The notes under the pieces: model-generated
What the model was told of the DNA's origin: nothing
What the model saw: only the letters and a program-made list of their open reading frames with translations
Databases searched by the model: none
Assembly (NCBI GenBank): GCA_947479455.1
Contig: CANJZE010000017.1
Span: 39,143 to 103,142 of the forward strand
Direction of reading: 5' to 3'
DNA length: 64,000 bases
Origin: Bacteroidota bacterium
GTDB lineage: Bacteria > Bacteroidota > Bacteroidia > Chitinophagales > LD1
Made by a program: the position numbers and the translations under genes
Part shown: in pieces, positions 40,943 through 48,504 of the stretch
How positions within the stretch are numbered: the first letter of the stretch is position 1
Layout of the letters: each line of letters opens with the position of its first letter

Positions 40943-42426
40943 CCTTCAAGCAGATTTTTTTTCAACTGCTACAAAATCCCGACAAATTTAACGGTGACTT
41001 GCCCTTTCTTTATAACACAAAAGGGGAACTGTTTAGTTACAAGCAGGCAAATGCCGTTATTCAAACAATACTTGGAAAATTATCTATAGCTACGATTCCA
41101 ACAGCCACGGTGGTGGCGTTATATTCCGAAAAAAATATGGCTGCTGTACTTCAGATACAGGGTATCATGCTAAGCAACCACGCCTATCTACCAATAGATT
41201 CGCGCTCACCTCTCTCACGCATTCTAAATATTTTACAACAAGCAAAACCTTCGGCAATTATTGTGCAGGAACAATTTGTAGAGAGATTAACCCAAGAGTT
41301 AAAAAAAACAGAAACCAATTTTTCGATTGCTGATTTCGACTTTGATTATAAACTCTTTGTTTTTACCAACTACAATACCTACCACGAAGACCTGGCTTAC
41401 ATTCTTTTCACTTCAGGTTCAACCGGAATTCCTAAAGGAATTATGCATTCCTACAAAAGTGTTTTAGCTTTTGTGAATTGGTGCGGTCAAACATTTTCAA
41501 CGAACATTCCATCGAAGTTTATTTCCATTGCGCCATTTCAGTTTGATTTATCGGTGCACGATTTGTTTGTACCGCTGCTTCATTCTGCTTCATTATTGCT
41601 AGCCGCTGAAAACGAAACCTCAAACAGCAGACTGATGGCGCAAATTATTTCAGAACAAAAAATAGATGTTGTTTACTCTACTCCATCTTTTTTTAATTGG
41701 CTTTTAGAAACCGGAAGAATGGAAAGGTATGATTTTGCTGAAGTGAAATCTGTTTTAATAGCCGGTGAAATTTTGCGATGGGAAACCGTAAAGCGCTTGC
41801 AAAAATATTTTACCCAAGCACAGTTCTATAATCTATATGGACCCACAGAAACGAACGTGTGTTTGTCTTATAAAATCAATTTTGCCGATGAAGAAAAGTA
41901 TAACAAGTCGGTTCCCATTGGTGTACCTTGTAATTATTCGCAAATGAAATTGAGTAAAACGGAAGCCGAAAACCGTTTGTTTATTGGCGGTGCAACCTTG
42001 ATGGATGGTTATGTGAATAACAATATCGCTTGTTTTGAAAATATGGATGGAAAGAAATTTTACAACACCGGAGATCTGTTGGAAGAAACTTTTGAAGGTA
42101 ATTATGCTTTTGTTTCAAGAGCCGATGCTATGATAAAACGAAATGGCTATCGAATTGAACCGGCCGAAATTGAAACAGGATTAAAAAGACTAGCCGGTGT
42201 AAGGCACGTTATAGTAGTTTCGCAAAAGGAAAATGACACCGTTAAGCTTCATGCCTTTATCATTTCTGATCAAAAATATGAAACCGTTTTTTTGAAAAAT
42301 TTTTGTGTCACTGAAATTCACTATGCCATGGTACCGGACAGCTTTACTTTCATTGAAAGCTTTCCACTAAACAAAAACCATAAAACAGATACCGTTGAGT
42401 TGATTAAACTGATAAGCGTTTCATGA
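40939..42426 (+). CDS. Amino-acid adenylating ligase (DltA-like)
   Basis: A 495-residue ANL-superfamily enzyme with all core motifs: TSGSTGIPKG (A3, 158-167), FDLSVHDLF (A4, with the Asp that binds the substrate amino group, about 202-210), YGPTE (A5, 300-304), FYNTGDLL (A7), RNGYRIEPAEIE (A8) and the LNKNHKTD catalytic Lys (A10). This pattern is of amino-acid rather than fatty-acid activation. Against DltA enzymes, which carry Cys before GE in the pocket (FCGE), it has Ala275 (IAGE), so selectivity may differ from D-Ala. It closes the cluster. Confidence 0.85.
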   Translation: MTFKQIFFQLLQNPDKFNGDLPFLYNTKGELFSYKQANAVIQTILGKLSIATIPTATVVALYSEKNMAAVLQIQGIMLSNHAYLPIDSRSPLSRILNILQQAKPSAIIVQEQFVERLTQELKKTETNFSIADFDFDYKLFVFTNYNTYHEDLAYILFTSGSTGIPKGIMHSYKSVLAFVNWCGQTFSTNIPSKFISIAPFQFDLSVHDLFVPLLHSASLLLAAENETSNSRLMAQIISEQKIDVVYSTPSFFNWLLETGRMERYDFAEVKSVLIAGEILRWETVKRLQKYFTQAQFYNLYGPTETNVCLSYKINFADEEKYNKSVPIGVPCNYSQMKLSKTEAENRLFIGGATLMDGYVNNNIACFENMDGKKFYNTGDLLEETFEGNYAFVSRADAMIKRNGYRIEPAEIETGLKRLAGVRHVIVVSQKENDTVKLHAFIISDQKYETVFLKNFCVTEIHYAMVPDSFTFIESFPLNKNHKTDTVELIKLISVS

Positions 42427-42475
42427 AGTTGCTTCTCGGCAACATAGCTGTAACGTATATTCACTGCCAACAGAT

Positions 42476-43162
42476 TTAATGGAATCGGTAAGTCAACCCT
42501 ATAGCGTAATGTCGTTCAGGTTGCCAAAAGTTGAAGAAGTATCCGCACAAATAAAATTTCTTGTATTCGAATCCTATCACGGGACCAACATCTACTTGAT
42601 GAGTTGATTCCGCTGTTTCTTCCCAATTTTTTTGCGGCATTGACTCTGTATATTGCAGCGCTGCTCCAAGTTTAACCACCTTTTTAAACTTATATATAGC
42701 CTCAGACCAATTAAAGAAGAAGCTTCGGTTCACATCGGTAAAACAAAGTGAATATTGATTAAGCGAATAAAACTCAAATCGATCGTTCTCTGCATTCAAT
42801 TGCAAGGCAGAACTACCGCCTATAAAATTTCCGGCACTCAGACCCAGTGTAGGAATTATTTCCAATTCCATTTTCTTCGAAACATAAAATGGATGACCCC
42901 AAAAGAGTGAAACCGTTTTTGCATCCTCGTAATTATACCGAGCCTCCCAATAGTTTTTCTTGTAATAAATGGAGCCATATCCAAGCCCACTAATTTCCTT
43001 GCGCGAATGAATACTCATGTAAGTAGTTGCTTCACCATTAACGTTGAAATCCTTTTGTGCTTTCAATCCAAAACTATTCAAGCTAATAGCAATGAAACTA
43101 ATTACAACTACAAAAACGTTTGAAAATGAATAATGACGTAGCATAGGAAATGAATAACTCAT
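42476..43162 (-). CDS. Outer-membrane beta-barrel-like secreted protein
   Basis: A 228-residue protein with a signal-like N-terminus (IAISLNSFGLKA, cleavage before QKDF); an alternative ATG six codons in (43144) fits equally. The mature part alternates polar and hydrophobic residues with many aromatics (YGSIYYKKNYWEARYNY, FFFNWSEAIYKFKKVV) and ends GLTYRFH, close to the C-terminal aromatic expected for outer-membrane barrels. No family is recognised. It is convergent with the ligase gene and not part of the cluster's transcript. Confidence 0.6.
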   Translation of the reverse strand: MSYSFPMLRHYSFSNVFVVVISFIAISLNSFGLKAQKDFNVNGEATTYMSIHSRKEISGLGYGSIYYKKNYWEARYNYEDAKTVSLFWGHPFYVSKKMELEIIPTLGLSAGNFIGGSSALQLNAENDRFEFYSLNQYSLCFTDVNRSFFFNWSEAIYKFKKVVKLGAALQYTESMPQKNWEETAESTHQVDVGPVIGFEYKKFYLCGYFFNFWQPERHYAIGLTYRFH

Positions 43163-43415
43163 TTCATTTTACGCCTATTGAAACCCGATGTTTGTTTTTT
43201 GAAATCAATACTTACAACAGGGGTGTTGTATGCTTGAACTTCATTTTAATTGTGCGCTTTACTAAATTCAAGAATAACGTAGCCAGTGTTGAAGTTTCCT
43301 GTCTTTTGCAAAGTTGCCGTTTAAGAATATTTTTAGCCGCAACAAGACATTAGATTTTATTTCATCCCGCATGTTTCATCGGGAGACAACAGCCTTTAGA
43401 CAATACAAAATTAAC

Positions 43416-45212
43416 ATGGCAGATACAGGAAAAATTTTACTGGAAGTAAAAAACTTAGTTACCGAATTTAAAACCGATGACGGCATAGTAAAAGCCGTGA
43501 ATAATATTTCGTTTACGCTTAACCGTGGCGAAACCATTGGTATTGTAGGCGAGTCGGGCTCGGGCAAGTCGGTTACTTCGCTTTCGGTGATGCGGTTGAT
43601 ACCGAATCCACCAGGAAGAATTGCAAGTGGCGAAATAAATTTTTATCAGAAAGACGGAACCAAGGTTGACCTCACCAAAATTTCGGAGGAGGAAATGCGC
43701 AAGTTCCGTGGCAATGAAATCTCCATGATTTTTCAAGAACCCATGACTTCGCTCAACCCCGTGTTTAAATGTGGTGAGCAGGTAATGGAGGCAATTATTC
43801 TACACCAAAAGGTTTCGAAACAAAAAGCAATTGAAATTACGCTTGCCATGTTTGAGAAAGTAAAGCTGCCGAATCCGCAGCGTATTTTGGATGCATATCC
43901 GCATCAACTGTCGGGCGGGCAAAAGCAGCGCGTGATGATAGCCATGGCTATGAGTTGCAATCCTTCCATTCTTATTGCCGATGAACCAACCACTGCACTT
44001 GATGTAACCGTGCAGGCAACTATTTTGGATTTGATGGCAAAGTTGAAAGGCGAAATTGACAGCTCAATTATGTTCATTACGCACGACTTGGGAGTGATTG
44101 CAGAAATTGCCGACCGTGTTTTGGTCATGTATAAAGGAAAAATTGTAGAGCAGGGAACGGTGCTGGAAATTTTCGGAAATCCGAAACATCCTTACACTAA
44201 AAGTTTGCTCGCCTGTCGTCCGCCATTGGGCAAGCGGTTGAGCAAGTTGCCTACTGTAGTTGATTTTATGGAAGAGAAAGAAGATGGCACGGTGATAGAA
44301 AAACATACTTCGGTTGCCGATGCGATTAATGCGGTAGTGATTTCAGATGAAGTTACACGCGCACGCAGAGAGAAAGTAATGGCGGCTAAAACCATTCTTC
44401 AATTGAAGAATGTGAAGACCTGGTTCCCGATGGGTAAAAATTTTTTGGGCAAACCAACCGATTATGTAAAAGCAGTTGATGATGTAACCTTTGATGTGCA
44501 TGAAGGTGAAACACTAGGTTTGGTAGGTGAATCTGGTTGCGGCAAAACAACTTTAGGAAGAACGATTCTTCGCTTAGTGCCTACGCATAGTGGCGAGATA
44601 ATTTTTGATGGAAAGAATGTTCTTGAACAGGGGCAAAAAGAAATGATGAAGCTGCGCGAAAACATGCAGATAATTTTTCAGGACCCATATTCATCACTCA
44701 ATCCACGCATTACCATTGGTAATGCTATTATGGAACCCATGACGGTTCACGGCATTCACGCCAACGAAAAAATACGTAAAGAAAAAGTGCTCGACCTGCT
44801 CAACAAAGTAAATATGAAGCCCGAACACTTCAATCGTTATCCGCACGAGTTTAGTGGCGGGCAGCGTCAGCGTATTTGTATTGCGCGCGCACTCGCGCTC
44901 AATCCTAAGTTTATTATTTGCGATGAATCTGTTTCGGCACTCGATGTTTCGGTGCAGGCGCAGGTGTTGAACTTGTTGATTCAACTGCGCGAAGAATTCA
45001 AGTTCACTTATATTTTCATCTCCCACGATTTATCAGTCGTAAAATTCATGAGCGACCGAATGGTGGTAATGAACAAAGGCAAGATTGAAGAAATGGGGGT
45101 TAGCGATGATATCTACAATAATCCGCAGCGCGAATACACGCAGAAACTGATTGCTGCAATACCGAAAGGTGAGTTGAGTGATATAATGAAGAGAGTAGCG
45201 GTGGCGCGTTAG
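43416..45212 (+). CDS. Fused oligopeptide/dipeptide ABC transporter ATPase (DppD-DppF type)
   Basis: A 598-residue cytoplasmic protein holding two complete ABC ATPase modules: first GESGSGKS, LSGGQKQRV, ILIADEPTTALD; second GESGCGKT, FSGGQRQRI, IICDESVSALD. The order and the oligopeptide-type C-terminal extension of module 1 (HPYTKSLLACRPPLGKR) match DppD/OppD fused to DppF/OppF. The start at 43416 is chosen for its good fit; two upstream ATGs are possible. It energises uptake of peptides; permease and binding-protein genes are not adjacent. It converges with folK, overlapping by 4 bp. Confidence 0.93.
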   Translation: MADTGKILLEVKNLVTEFKTDDGIVKAVNNISFTLNRGETIGIVGESGSGKSVTSLSVMRLIPNPPGRIASGEINFYQKDGTKVDLTKISEEEMRKFRGNEISMIFQEPMTSLNPVFKCGEQVMEAIILHQKVSKQKAIEITLAMFEKVKLPNPQRILDAYPHQLSGGQKQRVMIAMAMSCNPSILIADEPTTALDVTVQATILDLMAKLKGEIDSSIMFITHDLGVIAEIADRVLVMYKGKIVEQGTVLEIFGNPKHPYTKSLLACRPPLGKRLSKLPTVVDFMEEKEDGTVIEKHTSVADAINAVVISDEVTRARREKVMAAKTILQLKNVKTWFPMGKNFLGKPTDYVKAVDDVTFDVHEGETLGLVGESGCGKTTLGRTILRLVPTHSGEIIFDGKNVLEQGQKEMMKLRENMQIIFQDPYSSLNPRITIGNAIMEPMTVHGIHANEKIRKEKVLDLLNKVNMKPEHFNRYPHEFSGGQRQRICIARALALNPKFIICDESVSALDVSVQAQVLNLLIQLREEFKFTYIFISHDLSVVKFMSDRMVVMNKGKIEEMGVSDDIYNNPQREYTQKLIAAIPKGELSDIMKRVAVAR

Positions 45213-45688
45213 TATAATCTCACCTCACTTTCGTCTTTACATTCTTTCAGCAATTCATTAATGCTCTTCCTTAAAATTGGATGAACAAACTCCTTGGCAA
45301 TTTCATTTAAAGGAACAAGCGTAAATCTTCTTTCTGCTATAAACGGATGCGGAATTTTCAAATCAGCTTCATCTATAACTTCGTTTCCGTAAAACAGAAT
45401 ATCAATATCAATGACGCGCGGTCCCCATTTAACTGTTTGGGTTCTTCCAACTTCTGTTTCAATATATTTTAAAGCCGCTAATAAAGAATGAGCATCAAGC
45501 GAAGTAGAAATACTGAGCGCTTTATTCAGAAAACTGTTTTGCTCTTTCAAACCCCAGGCCTCAGTTTCGTAAACCGAAGAACTGTGAATGATTTTTCCGC
45601 ACTCTTTTTCAATCAGCTCTTTTGCATTTTCTAAATTCTTTTCACGCGTTCCTTCATTGGTGCCCAGTAAAAGGTAAGCGGTTTCCAT
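45209..45688 (-). CDS. folK: 6-hydroxymethyl-7,8-dihydropterin pyrophosphokinase
   Basis: A 159-residue HPPK of folate synthesis, which transfers pyrophosphate from ATP to the pterin. Motifs: YLLLGTNEGTREKNL, the RVIDIDILFYG metal site and LKIPHPFIAERRFTLVPL. The ATG at 45688 fits the family start; an upstream in-frame start would add a leader without homology. Asp pairs for Mg2+ are intact. It is divergent from sppA and convergent with the ABC gene. Confidence 0.94.
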   Translation of the reverse strand: METAYLLLGTNEGTREKNLENAKELIEKECGKIIHSSSVYETEAWGLKEQNSFLNKALSISTSLDAHSLLAALKYIETEVGRTQTVKWGPRVIDIDILFYGNEVIDEADLKIPHPFIAERRFTLVPLNEIAKEFVHPILRKSINELLKECKDESEVRLY

Positions 45689-45756
45689 ACTTATCAAATT
45701 ATTATTATTGCAGCCCGAATTAAACATCTCTTCAAACAACATCAAACAGTTCCGTC

Positions 45757-47532
45757 ATGAAACAGTTTTTCAAATTCACTTTTGCCACCGTGTTCGGCAT
45801 TTTTTTATTCATCGTCATCAGCGTTTTAATTTTAGTTGGCATTGCAGCATCGGCCGGTGGCGATAAAAAAGCAACGGTTGAAGCCAACTCTGTTTTGAAG
45901 CTCGACCTCAACTATAAAATACCCGAAATTACCAATGACAATCCGTTTGCAGGTTTATCTATCGGTAATTTAAAACCAAGCAAAGCTATTGGTTTGACAG
46001 AAATTCGCGAGTGTATCAAAAAAGCGAAGAACGATGATAACATCAAAGGAATTTACCTGCAATTGGGGTATAACGAAAACGGCTTTGCAACACTCGAAGC
46101 CATTCGCGATGCGCTGCTTGATTTCAGAAAAAGCGGAAAGTTTGTTTACGGTTACGGTGAAGTGCTTTCGCAAAAAGCATATTACCTCGCCAGTGCTGGC
46201 GATAAAATTTTCATCAATCCGAATGGCGGCATGGAGTTAAAAGGTTTCGGAAGGGAGATTTTGTATTACAAAGGCATGTTCGACAAACTCGGCATTGAAG
46301 TGCAGGATTTTCATTGCGGAGCATTTAAGAGCGCAATCGAACCTTTTATAAGAACCAATATGAGCGACCCAAACCGCAAACAGTTGCTGCATATTTATGG
46401 CGATGTTTACAATCATTTCCTCTCGCAAATTGCCAAAGAAAGAAAGCTCGACACAGCTTCGCTTAACAACATCGTGAACAATCTTTCAGCTGAAACTCCT
46501 GAAAAGGATAAAGAACTTAAACTGATTGACGATGTAGTTTATTACGACCAGTTGATTGAAAAAATAAAAGAGAAAGTTGGCATTGATAAAAAGAAAGACT
46601 TAGAAATTGTTGATCTCAATAAATACGTTACCACACTCGACAAAAAAACCGAAGGCAGTAAAATTGCTGTGGTTTATGCCGAAGGAGAAATTGTGGATGG
46701 CGATGGCGAGGACGGACAAATAGGCGGAACTAAATTTGCCAAACTCATCAGCAAGCTGCGTAAAGACGAAAAAATTAAAGCAATTGTTTTGCGTGTTAAT
46801 TCTCCGGGCGGAAGCGCACTGGCCAGCGATGTCATGTGGCGCGAGTTGGTTTTAGCTAAAAAAGAAAAACCTTTAGTAATTTCTTATGGCGATGTAGCCG
46901 CATCGGGTGGTTATTATATCTCGTGCATGGGTAATCGCATTTTCGCACAACCAAACACCATCACCGGTTCTATCGGTGTTTTCGGATTAATTCCAAACGC
47001 AAAAAAGTTATTGAACGAAAAATTTGGAATCACGATGGATGAAGTGAAAATTACAAAACACGGAGTGCTTGGTGGAATTACTTCGCCATTAGATGCAGAA
47101 GAATCTGCATTTGCACAACGCAACGTAGAAAGAACTTATGCAGAATTTAAGTCGCGCGTGGCTGAAGGTAGAACGCAAATCGTAAAGAAAGTGGGCACAG
47201 CTACAATGGACACTGCCTATATTGAAACCATTGCGCAAGGAAGAGTTTGGACCGGGAACCAGGGAATAGAAATTGGTTTAGTAGATGAGATAGGCGGGCT
47301 CGATGAAGCCATAGCCTATGCTGCTAAAACGGCAAACCTCAAAGACTTCTATACCAAAGCATATCCTGAAGAAAAAAATTGGCAGGAAAAAATTGCTGAA
47401 AGTTTTGGCGAAGCAAAAACAAATTGGGTAAAAGAAGAACTTGGCGAGCAATATGAAGTTTATAAAACACTTCAATGGGTAAAGAAAACCAAAGGCGTTC
47501 AGGCGCGAATGGTCTACGATTTTGGACTTTAA
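45757..47532 (+). CDS. sppA: Signal peptide peptidase SppA, 67K type
   Basis: A 591-residue inner-membrane serine protease that degrades cleaved signal peptides. It starts with one transmembrane helix (FLFIVISVLILVGIAASA) and has two tandem peptidase domains. The catalytic Ser lies in DVAASGGYYIS; SPGGSALASDVMW is the oxyanion strand; the general-base Lys lies in the N-terminal domain region of GEVLSQKAYYLASAGD. Length matches the long SppA form. No operon partner is clear; a DUF59 gene follows after 60 bp. Confidence 0.93.
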   Translation: MKQFFKFTFATVFGIFLFIVISVLILVGIAASAGGDKKATVEANSVLKLDLNYKIPEITNDNPFAGLSIGNLKPSKAIGLTEIRECIKKAKNDDNIKGIYLQLGYNENGFATLEAIRDALLDFRKSGKFVYGYGEVLSQKAYYLASAGDKIFINPNGGMELKGFGREILYYKGMFDKLGIEVQDFHCGAFKSAIEPFIRTNMSDPNRKQLLHIYGDVYNHFLSQIAKERKLDTASLNNIVNNLSAETPEKDKELKLIDDVVYYDQLIEKIKEKVGIDKKKDLEIVDLNKYVTTLDKKTEGSKIAVVYAEGEIVDGDGEDGQIGGTKFAKLISKLRKDEKIKAIVLRVNSPGGSALASDVMWRELVLAKKEKPLVISYGDVAASGGYYISCMGNRIFAQPNTITGSIGVFGLIPNAKKLLNEKFGITMDEVKITKHGVLGGITSPLDAEESAFAQRNVERTYAEFKSRVAEGRTQIVKKVGTATMDTAYIETIAQGRVWTGNQGIEIGLVDEIGGLDEAIAYAAKTANLKDFYTKAYPEEKNWQEKIAESFGEAKTNWVKEELGEQYEVYKTLQWVKKTKGVQARMVYDFGL

Positions 47533-47576
47533 AAAATTAGAATGCAGAATACACTTTCATAAGTTTAGATTTAGTC

Positions 47577-47584
47577 TAAATTCG
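47577..47584 (+). promoter_or_regulatory. Candidate -7 box of the SufT-like gene
   Basis: TAAATTCG, one base off TAnnTTTG, 8 bp before the GTG start at 47593. Its short distance implies a very short leader. No clear -33 box. Confidence 0.35.
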
Positions 47585-47592
47585 CACTTGCT

Positions 47593-47916
47593 GTGAGCGA
47601 AGTAATAACCGAAGAACAAGTCAAAACCTCTATTGTCGAAATATTGAAAACAATATTCGACCCCGAAATACCCGTAAACATTTACGACCTCGGGTTGATT
47701 TACGAAATCAATGTGTTTCCAGATTTCAATGTAGAAGTGGTCATGACACTCACTTCGCCCAATTGCCCTGTAGCAGGAACTTTACCCGGTGATGTAGAAC
47801 AAAAAGTAAAATCGGTAAATGGAGTAAACGAAGTAACCATTGAACTTGTATTTGAACCGTCATGGAACCAGGAAATGATGAGTGAAGAAGCAAAATTGGA
47901 ATTAGGATTTATGTAA
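47593..47916 (+). CDS. MIP18/DUF59 protein, SufT-like Fe-S assembly factor
   Basis: A 107-residue protein of the DUF59/MIP18 family: ILKTIFDPEIPVNIYDLGLI at the start, MTLTSPNCPVAGTLP with the conserved Cys, and VNEVTIELVFEPSWNQEMMS at the end. SufT and related proteins help mature Fe-S clusters; PaaD-like members have a similar fold. There is no sufBCD set here. The start is GTG. It is followed by bacilliredoxin after 46 bp. Confidence 0.88.
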   Translation: MSEVITEEQVKTSIVEILKTIFDPEIPVNIYDLGLIYEINVFPDFNVEVVMTLTSPNCPVAGTLPGDVEQKVKSVNGVNEVTIELVFEPSWNQEMMSEEAKLELGFM

Positions 47917-47962
47917 CCGTAATTAGAACATCAATAATCAATAAATTAAAATTCAAAAAACT

Positions 47963-48379
47963 ATGTATCCTCAAGAACTTGTAGCCCCAATGAAAGCCGA
48001 CTTAACCTCACTCGGCTTTGAAGATTTATTAACTCCGGCCGATGTAGATATTGCATTGACACAAACTGAAGGAAGTGTTTTCTTAGTGTTCAATTCGGTT
48101 TGCGGATGCGCAGCAGGTTCTGCCCGCCCGGCAGTTAAAGATGCAGTAGCAACAGCATCAAAACTTCCAACAAAAATGGTAACCGTTTTTGCAGGAGTAG
48201 ATAAAGATGCTGTGAACAAAGCGCGTGAGTACACACTGCCTTATCCTCCATCATCACCATCTATGGCCTTGTTCAAAGACGGTAAACTCGTTCATTTTGT
48301 TGAACGCCATCAAATTGAAGGCAACAACGCGGCAACTATTTCTGAGCATTTAAAAAAAGTGTTTGAGCATTTTTGCTAA
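47963..48379 (+). CDS. Bacilliredoxin (BrxA/BrxB, YphP/YqiW family)
   Basis: A 138-residue thioredoxin-fold protein that begins MYPQELVAPMKADL and has the bacilliredoxin CGC site in NSVCGCAAGSARP. Family members remove bacillithiol from S-thiolated proteins, so the organism may make bacillithiol, as many Bacteroidota do; this is an inference from family knowledge. Cys and length fit well. A terminator follows. Confidence 0.92.
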   Translation: MYPQELVAPMKADLTSLGFEDLLTPADVDIALTQTEGSVFLVFNSVCGCAAGSARPAVKDAVATASKLPTKMVTVFAGVDKDAVNKAREYTLPYPPSSPSMALFKDGKLVHFVERHQIEGNNAATISEHLKKVFEHFC

Positions 48380-48401
48380 GAACAGACAATAGAAATTGAA
48401 G

Positions 48402-48430
48402 ACCTCTGCTAATTGCGGAGGTTTTTTTTG
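48402..48430 (+). terminator. Rho-independent terminator after bacilliredoxin
   Basis: ACCTCTGC (48402-48409) pairs with GCGGAGGT (48415-48422), 8 bp with one T-G wobble, loop TAATT, then eight T. Confidence 0.9.
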
Positions 48431-48484
48431 TACAGCATCGAAACTAATTGTCAGTTATACTGTTAACCATTCAGCTACAAAAAA

Positions 48485-48492
48485 TAATTTCG
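48485..48492 (+). promoter_or_regulatory. Candidate -7 box of the RelA/SpoT gene
   Basis: TAATTTCG, one base off the consensus, 12 bp before the ATG at 48505. No clear -33 partner is seen. Confidence 0.4.
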
Positions 48493-48504
48493 TAGCTTAG
48501 AAAC

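Noticed and set aside
40939..42426. NRPS adenylation or fatty-acyl-AMP ligase
   Set aside because: No condensation or thioesterase domains are nearby; the FDLSVHD Asp and adjacency to carrier and MBOAT-SGNH genes favour a Dlt-type ligase, although fatty acids cannot be ruled out by sequence alone.
43314..43415. Upstream ATGs of the fused DppD-DppF gene
   Set aside because: The extra ~34 residues have no family similarity, and the ATG at 43416 gives the usual start.
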